Positions 32,601-41,139 of a DNA stretch of 64,000 bases are shown here, one piece after another. Position numbers and translations under genes: made by a program. The notes under the pieces are model-generated. The model saw only the letters and a program-made list of their open reading frames with translations. It had not been told where the DNA came from and ran no database searches. Within the stretch, counting starts at the first letter, position 1; the number at the start of each line of letters is the position of its first letter. The stretch is taken from positions 3,038,001-3,102,000 of the forward strand of contig JYIP02000006.1 in the NCBI GenBank assembly GCA_001051155.2, given 5' to 3'. The stretch comes from Chrysoporthe austroafricana (taxonomy: Eukaryota; Ascomycota; Sordariomycetes; Diaporthales; Cryphonectriaceae).

Positions 32601-34965
32601 TCCCAGCCTCGAGATCCAATCCCCGATTACTCCTAGTGAGGACACTCCCAAGATCGAGGTCACCAGTGCTGGGGCGGCTGCGCCTCCACCGCCGCCACCG
32701 CCTCCACCGCCTCCCCCGATGCCTGGTCAGATTCCAGGTGCTCCTCCTCCACCACCTCCGCCGCCGCCGCCGCCCATGCCGGGTTCTGGCATGCTGTCGC
32801 CGGTCACAGGAAATGGTCCACCACCGCCTCCCCCTCCACCACCTCCACCAGGAGCCGCAGGACGCATCCCGGGCGCGCCTCCGCCACCCCCGCCGATGCC
32901 GGGTGCTATGCATGGCCATTACTTGCCACAACAATCAGCACTGCCCCCCACAAACGGTATCGGGCTTCCGGTCGTCAGGCCCAAGAAGAAGCTCAAGGCA
33001 CTTCACTGGGACAAGGTCGACGAAGCCTCCTCTACTCATTGGGCTGCACACGCTCCAACAGCAGAAGCCAGGGAGGAGAAGTATGTCGAGCTCAGCAGGA
33101 GGGGTATCTTGGACGAAGTCGAAAAGCTCTTTATGGCCAAGGAAGCCAAGAAGCTTGGGACTGCCTCTGGTAAGAAGGACGATAAGAAGCAGATTATCTC
33201 CAATGATCTGCGGAAAGCCTTCGGTAAGTCTCAAACAGTGCCTCCCGCGTGGTGGTGCAGCCGACTAATGCGTACACTAGAAATTGCCTTGGCCAAGTTC
33301 TCTCAGCACTCGGTTGACAAGGTGGTGCAAATGATTATCCACTGTGATAACGATGTCCTCGATAACCCCGTCGTTATGGACTTCTTGCAGAAGGATGATA
33401 TGTGCAACATCCCAGAAAACGTGTCCAAACAGATGGCACCCTACAGCAAAGACTGGACGGGTCCAGACGCCATGAATGTTGCTCGTGAGCAAGATCCGGC
33501 CGAACTTACGAGGCAAGATCAGATCTACCTGCAGACCTCATTCGAACTTCATTACTACTGGAAGAGCAGGATGCGAGCTTTGGCACTGACCAGAAGCTTC
33601 GAGGCTGACTACGAGGAGATCACCGAGAAGATGCGGCAAGTGGTCGAGGTCTCCGAATCGCTGAGAGACTCCGTGGCATTGATGAACGTCCTCGGTCTGA
33701 TTCTGGATATCGGTAATTACATGAACGACGCGAACAAGCAGGCTCGCGGTTTCAAGCTTAGCTCGCTTGCTCGACTCGGCATGGTGAAGGATGACAAGAA
33801 TCAGTCCACGCTGGCAGATCTCGTGGAGCGCATTGTCCGGCAGCAGTATCCTGAATGGGATTCTTTCGTCGACGACATCCAGGGCGTCCTGATCGCGCAG
33901 AAGATCAACATCGAGCAACTGCAGACCGACGCCAAGAAGTACATCGACAACATCAAGAACGTCCAGATGTCGCTCGACAGCGGCAACTTGTCTGATCCTA
34001 AGAAGTTCCACCCGCAGGACCGCGTTTCCCAGGTCGTACAGCGCTGCATGAAGGAGGCCAGGCGCAAGGCCGAGCAGATGGACTTGTACCTAGAGGAGAT
34101 GTCGCGGACCTACAACGAGATTATGGCGTTCTATGGTGAGGATCCGACAGACGAAAATGCGCGCCGGGATTTCTTCGCCAAGCTGGCACTGTTCATCAGC
34201 GAGTGGAAGAAGTCTCGTGAGAAGAACGTCACCTTCGAGAAGCAGCGCAAGATCAATGAGGAGTCCATGCGCCGGAAGAACGCAAACCTCAAGGTCTCGG
34301 CCAACGGCCGCGCCGATGGAGGCCCTGTCAGTCCTAGTAGTGCGGGGGCGATGGACAGCTTGCTCGAAAAACTACGTGCTGCGGCGCCGCAGACGAGAGA
34401 CCAGAGAGACCGCAGAAGACGTGCGCGGCTCCAAAACAAGCACCAAATACGTGTCGCCTCGGGCCAAAAGATACCCGATCTCAACGAGATCCCCGAGGCG
34501 GAGGCCGGGCTTCAAAGTGCCCAGAGCGTCGACAGCCACGCTACGGACGATACGTCGGCCAATGGCAGCGCGGCTGGCAATCTGCTCTCCCCTACCTCTC
34601 TGGCATCGCCTAGGGAGGAGGAAGATGATGTTGCGCAGCGGGCGGCCATGTTGCTGCAGGGCATGCGTGAGGGTGATGACGAGGGTGATGACAAGAGACG
34701 GGAGGCTAGGCGCAGGACAGCGCAAGATGAGAGGAACGCGAGAAGGAGGAGGCGGGACAAGACAACAAGTGCACGACCACCGACAAGGGGGAGCGGCACA
34801 ACAAATGGTGACGAAGCCCCCCCAGACGCTGAAGCCGAGAAGGACGAGACTGGGAGCGTCATCGTGAACGAAGCAGAACCTGAGGCCGAAGGAGGAGGAG
34901 AAGGGGACGGGGACGGGGACGATGTACCAACACCAAGAGCGGAGGAGGTTACCGCCGAAAGTTGA
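29698..34965 (+). CDS. Diaphanous-type formin (SepA/Bni1 family)
   Basis: Predicted join 29698-33223, 33281-34965 (1736 aa). The basic start MASLFSRGKHKDKRHTSDE is typical of fungal SepA-like formins. In order there are a Ser-rich linker, the GBD/FH3 regulatory region (about 240-690), a coiled coil (about 700-790), an FH1 domain of three polyproline clusters (about 995-1075) that binds profilin-actin, the FH2 domain starting KKKLKALHWDKVDEASSTHW and including LGLILDIGNYMNDANKQARG, and a C-terminal DAD-like element (MDSLLEKLRAAAP then a basic RDRRRRARLQNKHQIR). The protein nucleates and elongates actin cables for tip growth and septation, controlled by Rho GTPases. A 57-nt stopless intron (GTAAGT, GACTAATG branch, ACACTAG) in the early FH2 is inferred; splicing gives DLRKAFEIALAKFSQHS. 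Confidence 0.95.
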   Translation: MASLFSRGKHKDKRHTSDEGRNLGPAQQDAASIMSRSSRHNRDSSIISVDQPQSPEGGGINEVAGVFSTIPYDSTANGRRSPVPVEYLPKGDQTPLRREPLPHQLNKATADFHQYPTFDPSSIQGYGHLSGPRPPPGRHLSNMTMATTGRSTQLQQWGPARDSGYPDSHNSKYSTYAPSTGRSSADQSSVLSGNGGSYDLSNTSSRSSRPPLPSASSQSSYSSHLSNRDSQRLTKFPGGLSPSSPNDVFNFPKPDDKLIDQMFLQLMQKRGWHNLPEQAQRQMLAYPSAKKWTLIYQDRLTEWQGEQKRRISTKPGSYQTFDIAASAAEEGSPEWYVRKVMDNSLDTKGLGSLEVNLRTQQIGWVRRFIECQGQVALTTLLLKINRKQAAGPAAPDGPGTHRGDAKSLDREYDIVKCLKALMNNKFGADDALAHQQVIIALATSLISPRLSTRKLVSEVLTFLCHWGDGDGHVKVIQGMDNVKNQHNENGRFDAWMRLVEVTVDGRGKMGSLVGASEEVRSGGVGMENLLMEYAVATLILINMIIDAPEKDLQLRMHIRAQFGACGIKRILSKMESFQYDLIDKQIERYRTNEAIDYEDMLERENSSIKDSIEAEVKDLTDPVQIVDAIQTRLQGTKTNDYFVSALQHLLLIRDNDGEERLRMFQLVDSMLSYVAMDRRLPDMDLKQSLNFTVQSLLDKLHTDSEARQALDEALEARQIAEAAMAERDEVKAQLELGADGLVAKLQKQLDEQARFIDAQKRQAENLKSELENLQTIRAKEAQRNELETRELYLMLRDAQDVAASKAANNGSALGAEDPARTQGILDRERLMERLAKQLERQKTQYKLEGRRWGEEVGPSDELRALREEMDGSGLDAPMARDFTHSMLGTVNRSTRLPRKRDSAGEPVEDTASGDESVVYEKPRVVEIRRPLLDPKQASGLMGEIRGAVKKFDASDSEDDQDATTGPSHPSLEIQSPITPSEDTPKIEVTSAGAAAPPPPPPPPPPPPMPGQIPGAPPPPPPPPPPPMPGSGMLSPVTGNGPPPPPPPPPPPGAAGRIPGAPPPPPPMPGAMHGHYLPQQSALPPTNGIGLPVVRPKKKLKALHWDKVDEASSTHWAAHAPTAEAREEKYVELSRRGILDEVEKLFMAKEAKKLGTASGKKDDKKQIISNDLRKAFGKSQTVPPAWWCSRLMRTLEIALAKFSQHSVDKVVQMIIHCDNDVLDNPVVMDFLQKDDMCNIPENVSKQMAPYSKDWTGPDAMNVAREQDPAELTRQDQIYLQTSFELHYYWKSRMRALALTRSFEADYEEITEKMRQVVEVSESLRDSVALMNVLGLILDIGNYMNDANKQARGFKLSSLARLGMVKDDKNQSTLADLVERIVRQQYPEWDSFVDDIQGVLIAQKINIEQLQTDAKKYIDNIKNVQMSLDSGNLSDPKKFHPQDRVSQVVQRCMKEARRKAEQMDLYLEEMSRTYNEIMAFYGEDPTDENARRDFFAKLALFISEWKKSREKNVTFEKQRKINEESMRRKNANLKVSANGRADGGPVSPSSAGAMDSLLEKLRAAAPQTRDQRDRRRRARLQNKHQIRVASGQKIPDLNEIPEAEAGLQSAQSVDSHATDDTSANGSAAGNLLSPTSLASPREEEDDVAQRAAMLLQGMREGDDEGDDKRREARRRTAQDERNARRRRRDKTTSARPPTRGSGTTNGDEAPPDAEAEKDETGSVIVNEAEPEAEGGGEGDGDGDDVPTPRAEEVTAES

Positions 34966-35716
34966 ACCGAGCCCAATGCGGACTCCTAGAGTTGCATCTG
35001 TTTGTCATATAGCATATGAGCGCATTTTCAGCTTCAAGAGGTGGAGGAAGCCCCCGAATGTGGCGGAGTGGGATACCCCCGGGCGTGGGTGCATGGTGCG
35101 TCAGTCGTATTGCTTGACTGTTTACACTGGTCTATACTATTTAGTCACCACCTGTCTACGTACATTGCAGCTGTAAATATATAATAATGGAAGGGGCATG
35201 GCGCCGCTGCTCAATACCGATTTGTTCGGGCTTGGGTAATGTCATGTTTTATAACAGCGAAGCTTTAGGTGCATGATAGTCTGGGACCGACCACCGAATG
35301 TGCGTGATCAGCACCTTGGAACAATGTTCCAATCGAAGGGCTCAACAGGGCAGCCTACCATTTAAATTTCTTCATGTCTTCCCTGAAGGTAGGGGTCAGG
35401 GCGTGGGCGTTGTCGACGCATGAGCCTGGCAACGAATAGCGCCCAGCGATGAAAGCTACTAACGACGGCTGGCTGCTCTTCCGACGCCTCCAAACTCCAC
35501 ACACTTCGCGATGGTCCTCAAGTATCCAGATATGATTCGACTAATTCCTCAACAACTAGACAGCAAAATTTGTACAGTGTATTAAAACCCACCCAACAAC
35601 GGTGTACAGCAAATTAGTATGCAAAAGCCAACGACCTGAACGTCAAAGCACACCTCTCCCAGCTCCAGCTCCGGCACCACCCCGACACCATCCATTAGAA
35701 CATTACGTTGGCGCCC
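34966..35716. other. Convergent 3' intergenic region
   Basis: It lies between the formin stop and the 3' end of the repeat surface protein on the other strand. No exon was recognised; it contains AT-rich stretches consistent with 3' UTR and polyadenylation sequence. Confidence 0.5.
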
Positions 35717-36933
35717 CTACCACTGATAAACAGCCATGAACGAAACGACGAAGCCGACGATGCCGCCGACGAGAGGGGCCAGGGCGCGGCTGGTCGACGC
35801 CTTGGCAAGGACCGGTGACGAGGCTGTTCGGCCGCAACGTTAGTACCTGTCTCGAAGAACAATCGTCATCGATGGAGAGGAGTGAGTTTGCGCTTACCAG
35901 CTGCAGCGCCGGCTGCAGAGTTGGCTCCAGAGTTGGCACCAGCGTTCGCACCAGCGTTCGCACCCGAGCCTGCCTTCGCCCCAGCATTCGATCCTGAGCC
36001 TGCGTTTGCGTTGGCACCAGAGCCTGCGTTCGAGCCGGCCCCTGCGTTCGAGCCAGAGGCAGCATTCGCACCAGAGCCAGCGGTCGCGGCGGCCTCAGCG
36101 TTGGCACCCGAGCCAGCATTCGCACCAGCGTTGGCACCAGAAGCTGCGTTCGCACCGGCATTGGCACCAGAGGCGGCGTTCGCGCCGGCGTTCGCACCAG
36201 CATTAGCACCAGCATTAGCACCAGCGTTGGCACCAGCGCCTGCGTTCGCAGCAGATCCAGCATTCGCGCCCGCGCCGGCATTGGCTCCAGCGCCTGCGCC
36301 TGCGCCTGAAGATCCAGACCCATAGGCACCAGAGCCGGAAGAGCCCGAGCCGGGAGGTGGTGCCTGGTTGGCAGCGGTTGGCAGAGCAGGAGCATTGCCC
36401 CCGGTCGTGCAGAACTCGTAAGACGAAACACCAGCAGGCGCGGGACTGGGCGTGGAGAGGCCCGTGACGTACGGGCACGTGGTCACAGGGCACGTTATCG
36501 TCGCCGTGGCCGGCGTCTTGCACACCGTGCACACCTCGACCGTGGTGGTGAAGCCGAACGGCACGCCGGCTGTGCTCACTTTGGGCTTCTTCGAGACGCC
36601 CTTGTACGTCTCCGTGACGTGGTACACCTGGTTGGTGATGCCGATGCTGTTGAAGGTCTGGTACGTGGTCTTGTAGACATTGACGGCGGTGCAGCCGGCG
36701 CCCTGGCAGCCGCACGAGTTGCAGTAGGGCGCCTCGATGTTCACCGTGATGGGCTGTCCCTTCTCATGCGGGCTTGAGACCATGGGCGTGGGTCCGAGAG
36801 AAAGAGTCGGGGGCTGGCCGTATTTGTATGGAAAGCACTCCGTGACTGTACCGATTTTGGTGATCACGGTGGCGCCCTGAGCTGCTACTGCGGTGGCGAA
36901 GAGGCTCGCCACTAGAGTTGCGGAGAATCCCAT
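35717..36933 (-). CDS. Secreted/cell-surface protein with Ala-Gly-Asn repeat domain
   Basis: Predicted complement join 35898-36933, 35717-35823 (380 aa); the 74-nt intron starts GTAAGC, has ACTAAC and ends GAACAG. The start at 36933 is preferred over the ATG at 36969 because it opens directly with a signal peptide (MGFSATLVASLFATAVAAQ). Residues 20-175 form a Thr/Val-rich domain with about 12 cysteines (ECFPYKYG, YCNSCGCQGAGC, VCTVCKTP, CPVTTCPY). A Gly/Ser linker precedes about 130 residues of AGAN/SGAN repeats. Splicing adds a hydrophobic C-terminus (ALAPLVGGIVGFVVSFMAVY) resembling a GPI-attachment signal or a terminal TM helix; without it the protein would end in KRKLTPLHR. A cell-wall or plasma-membrane mannoprotein is likely. 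The specific family is unknown. Confidence 0.75.
35905..36310 (-). repeat. In-frame minisatellite coding for (A/S)GAN repeats
   Basis: Degenerate 6- and 12-bp units read on the plus strand as variants of 'gcaccagcgttc' and 'gcaccagcattag'. The array keeps the reading frame throughout. It is likely to vary in length between strains. Confidence 0.85.
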
Positions 36934-38543
36934 ATTGAATTGTGCTTGTGATTGACGCTGCTTGAACAAGTGGACAGGCAGAAGGAAAACAGACAGAATG
37001 GGTCTCTGGCCGATGCTCCTGGCCTAGCAAAAACGAGTGCCGTTGAAGTAGGGCAAAAAGAACGAAGAGGGAACGAGCGACTGCCTCTGCCAGAGTTTTG
37101 AAAGAGCAAGAAAGTTTCTGCACAGTCTGGGTCGAATACACCTGGGCAATTCTTTTAAATAAGGCCATGAGAGGAATTCTACCGAGATGAACGAGCACCT
37201 CGCCGCCGGCCCGTTGGAATGAGCAACACGATGATGCGCAGGCCGGCACGGGGGCGTCCGCCGCGATCGCATTCCAGTCGCGGAGCCCAACACGGATATC
37301 CAAACATTGCTATGTCTCAGAGGCGCCGGATCGCAATCAAGCAGCAAATGGACTGCGACGCGTTTTGGATGCCAGGTCCTGCTCCACGGGACGCGATCTG
37401 TGTGTGGCTGCTGCATCGGCTTCAGAGCCAGCGCAGACCTGTGTCGTGCGGCGTTCTGCTGTCGAGCATATGGAAGACGGCAAGGAAACCATCAGCGATC
37501 GGATATCCCTCTATTTTCTCATTGTTTATCTCCTCGAAGATCTTTTCGAACAGCCTCTCGATGGAGCACTTGGCCTCCAACGTGAGCCTCCGCGCACAAG
37601 CACAGAGATCATGGTTCACGCGAGATACCAGAATCTCGGAATTATTCGGCAACGATGGCATGGATTCAAGTATGTTTATACTATCTGAGCCATGTTGCTG
37701 CGTGGCCGTCCATCCGAGCAAGCTCTGGCCTCGACCAAGAGATTTCTGAACATCCATACCTTGAACCGACCGATACATGTCTTACACTTTTGCGACGTAA
37801 TCTCATTTCACATTGGTAGAGTCCTATCTAGACGGAGCTATTATGCTCTAAATTCTAGTACGTAGGACGCGTGTATCAGTCAAGCGACTTGGGAACTATC
37901 GGAATCGCGCGTTTGAGACCTGGCGATCGCCTAGTCCAACTGTGGGAGTAAGTGCATCGCCGTCACCAACTTATTTTTTGCTTTGTCAGGAGTGTCGCCT
38001 AAGTTGTTTCCTTCTTGTCGAACTGCAAGTGAGGACTGTGTAAATGTCCGAAGTGAGGTGCCGTGGACCGCTGCCACAGCTTTGCAATCGAAGGCAGATA
38101 AATCATGGTGCTTGATCAGCCGAGATTCTCACACCACTCCATGAGTATGAATAAGTTTTTGAATAATTAGGAATGGGGCCTTCATAAGCTGGAGAATATG
38201 TTTCAAGGTACCAGGTATGCTTCTACTCTGCCCCCTCGTCTCGGACCAGTTCGGCACCAAGGGTGAGCATATTCATTGCCCAATCTATGGCATGTTTTTT
38301 ATACTGCGGGACTTGCGCTGGAATTATCCACGGAAAGCTCCCAGCCGGCTGTTCTTTCAGACTAACATCACGAGGATTTGGAGCCGGGTAGGAGACAACA
38401 TTCTCTTGTTTGACTACCTAAGCCATACCACAGTCCGAACCACCGTCCGTCTCACTTTCATACATAAATCGTCACTGACAAGGGGCAAGAGCTGTACAGA
38501 TTCCCGTGAAGAGTCCGAACCCAATTCAGGGTGGACGCGTACT
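36934..38543. other. Intergenic region, no firm gene
   Basis: The first 200 bases are presumably the promoter and leader of the repeat surface protein. A minus-strand frame at 37422-37778 (118 codons) has a helical, charged C-terminal part (SIERLFEKIFEEINNEK) and could be a relic or an exon, but no family was recognised and no exon partners were found. Confidence 0.4.
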
Positions 38544-39269
38544 CTATACTATACATCTGAGACTCCTATCCATCGTTCCAAGCCGGTATCTCACGAAATC
38601 CCTTGTACCCATCGTGCCAACGCCGAACAGCCTCCTGGTCTCCTTCTGCACTATCTCCCTGTTCCGCTCTGCCATATCACGGTTCTCCTCGAGTCTCTGG
38701 TCAAACTCCATCTGTCGAGAATGCCATTGAGCGGCTTCAACGTCCATCTCCAACGACATTCCCCCCATCGGGGTGTCCTCCACGAGGCCGGTCGATTCCC
38801 ATCCATTATCAGCCCAGGGGTCCGCCTTCACATGGGGCTGGTACTCTTCAGCGCCTGACAAAGCCTGAAGCATCCTGCCTTCTCGGATTTTCATGGCTTG
38901 CTGGTGCCGCCATGCCTTCCCGTCCTTCGAGTGCTCCTCATAGGGTAACCCGGTGTCGAGACACTGTGGTGCTGACTCGGTAAAACTGATATGCCTTGCG
39001 GGTACCCGTGCAGGCTGTAGATGAGCCGCGGAATCCCTCCTCAGGCAACTTCTTCTGGGCCCAACCTTCCGCGCTGCAAGACGTGGTGTTGCACTGGGTT
39101 CTGTCCTGTGAGGCGAGGATCCATCGCATTTTGCGATTGGATGCTGGGCCAAGTAGGTTTTCATCTCATGCTCTAGGAAGGCCAGCTCTGCCCTGGCTGG
39201 GTCGGGGCTGCACCTCTCGACTATCTGCCTGCTGGAGGGCGTGGGTTCGCAAAGAGTCACGGATGGCAT
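38544..39269 (-). CDS. Hypothetical protein
   Basis: An uninterrupted 241-codon frame, ATG at 39269 to TAG at 38544-38546, with third positions favouring G or C as in the firm genes around it. The N-terminal half is Pro/Arg/Ser-rich and probably disordered. The C-terminal half is charged and helical (EMDVEAAQWHSRQMEFDQRL, then EENRDMAERNREIVQKETRR), suggesting a short coiled coil. There is no signal peptide, TM segment or known domain. It sits alone in an otherwise gene-poor stretch. Chance openness cannot be excluded, but codon use and helical periodicity favour a real gene. Confidence 0.5.
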   Translation of the reverse strand: MPSVTLCEPTPSSRQIVERCSPDPARAELAFLEHEMKTYLAQHPIAKCDGSSPHRTEPSATPRLAARKVGPRRSCLRRDSAAHLQPARVPARHISFTESAPQCLDTGLPYEEHSKDGKAWRHQQAMKIREGRMLQALSGAEEYQPHVKADPWADNGWESTGLVEDTPMGGMSLEMDVEAAQWHSRQMEFDQRLEENRDMAERNREIVQKETRRLFGVGTMGTRDFVRYRLGTMDRSLRCIV

Positions 39270-40039
39270 CTTTGATGAGGCAGACGGTAGTTGGCGTGGA
39301 GAGATTTGTGGTGGTAGTCAAGGTTGTACAAGAATATACATATTTGGGCAATTGAGATGTGTTGGGTTGCTCAGGCGCCAAGTGGCCTGCGGGGCCCATA
39401 TTGGACTGGAATGCAGACACATGTCTTGCAGCTTGGTGGGGCGCTCTAACAGTCTGCAAGCTATATTTATATCAACAAACTTGCTGTACAAAGGATTGAT
39501 GGGGGAAATAAGCCCTGGCCTGTGCCGCTGTTCTTTGTTCCATGCTCGGTGACAAAGACTTAACAATGTGACAATTGTTACTTGAAGTAGCTACCAAAAT
39601 AGTGAAGAGTGCCGGGAGCTCCTAGGCTCTAATTGTCATTTTCAATCCAATTTTATAAAGCCCTCCAGAATATGTAGCGAGTTTCCAGATTTGTAGAAAT
39701 GATTTAATTGGTATTGTGATCAAGTAGGTAGACAAGGACAACAGTCCCTCCTCTTTGCGATAGCATGAGTCCCTAGCAACCGACCGAAAAAAAATTGTCT
39801 TAACATTAGGAAAGTTTTATTCATTGGAATTTTCTGACATCCTTATGATTATACGGATTTGTTTCTTGCTGAATATTTCACTGCAGAATGAGTGAGCTTC
39901 CAACTGCCGTCTCCGGCCTGAACGAGAAATCGAGAGCTAAAGACTGGCTAATGATGCTGATTATATGTCCGAATGATAAAACATGGTGAAAGTATAGAGA
40001 TCTCGATTGTATTCGAAGAATCAAAATATCTGTCTCCAA
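39270..40039. other. AT-rich spacer
   Basis: It shows AT-rich sequence from about 39560 on, with no supported coding exon. It grades into the phosphoesterase relic. Confidence 0.45.
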
Positions 40040-40640
40040 CTTCGATTTTTTTTTTTTTTCCCGATCCGTCTTGCCTTCGGTGTCTTGTGGCTTGCTTCCA
40101 AGCAAGATATATGGCCTTGCCAGTTCGCAACCACCTGAACGCCCCCAAGCAAGAGCTGGGTCGTGTAGTGTATGTGCCCGAAAACCCATGCCTTGACTTC
40201 AGCAATGACTTTTGCAGCAATTCTAAGGCGTTTGCTATTCCCTCTTCATACGTGAGCTCATAAAGCTCATGATTATCCAAGGCTAAGAAGACATGTTCGT
40301 GGCGATCAACTTGTCGCTGGAGGAAGTCCCGGTAGCCATTGTAGTCAATTAGTCGACCAATGTCTCCAGTAAGGACAAACAGGAGCCTGGTGGCGTGAGG
40401 CTCTAAATTCGAGTACTGCTGCCCGACCTCGAGGGATAGATCTAATACGATCTGGATCTGACGACAGAGATCCTGGACCCACATAGGCGCGGTAACACAT
40501 CGCGGAACATAGACGCTGTTGGACGGCCTAGAATAGTTGAAATTCCCAGATTGAGGAGTTGGAATCTGGACGCTGCCCAGCTCCAGGTGTGCTCTTGAGA
40601 GCCACGAGATATTGCGGTACTTCCGAGGTTGTATAACTCA
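40040..40640 (-). pseudogene. Broken calcineurin-like metallophosphoesterase
   Basis: Two fragments of one family are seen in different frames. The 5' fragment (about 40490 down to 40240) reads QIVLDLSLEVGQQYS, LTGDIGRLIDYNGYRDFLQR, then VFLALDNHELYELTYEEGIA, matching the N-terminal half of fungal calcineurin-like phosphoesterases (consensus SDLHLE, GDIG, GNHE). The 3' fragment, in a shifted frame (about 40215-40090), reads VKAWVFGHIHYTTQLLLGG, the family's C-terminal GHxHYTT block. The roughly 100 residues normally between them are missing. The metal-binding DxH is changed to DLS and GNHE to DNHE. A deletion, a frameshift and lost metal ligands together mark a dead gene. It ends near a poly-A/T run (about 40047-40060). 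Confidence 0.75.
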
Positions 40641-41139
40641 CATAGTTATTGTATTACTGGCTTTAGCGTTCTAAGATGTGCTGAGTCAGTATGGTTACTA
40701 GTTATTATCGCACAAGTAGACAGAGTGTCGAGTCTCACTGATATGCTACTTAGTAAAATCGGCCTCATTTTTCGAAAGCACCGTCCTCTCGTGCCTGTGC
40801 TGCGGAATAATTGAACGCTTCTAGCATGAAGCATCCCGTAATCGGGAAGACTAAGATGCAGGTACGGCGTGAGTATCCTATTTAGCCGCCACGGGACGAT
40901 GCTCGAGGACCCCACTGCTCCTCAGCCCCTCACTGCGACCACATTGAACTCCAAATGCACACGTCCCGGCAATATTACCGGAGCGGCTCTCTCTGTTATG
41001 TCAGTTGTGGATCAGGGTCGGGAGAATGGCATACGAGCTGATATGGGGCGATTCAGTTGCCTACTTCTTACTTGTTTGCTCCTCCCCGACTGAGATCGGC
41101 TTCTGAGCTCATCGACCTCGGGAAGCAACTTCATTCACA
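40641..41139 (+). promoter_or_regulatory. Upstream region of the DUF2264 gene
   Basis: About 500 bases of mixed composition with no recognised exon; it presumably holds the promoter and short leader of the gene starting at 41140. The ATG context (ACAATGG) is good. Confidence 0.4.

Noticed and set aside
32281..33268. ORFs of 217 and 315 codons over the formin FH1 region
   Set aside because: Frame shadows of polyproline-coding DNA.
35882..36325. Plus-strand Ala/Pro-rich 147-codon ORF
   Set aside because: Antisense of the AGAN repeat array; low complexity in every frame.
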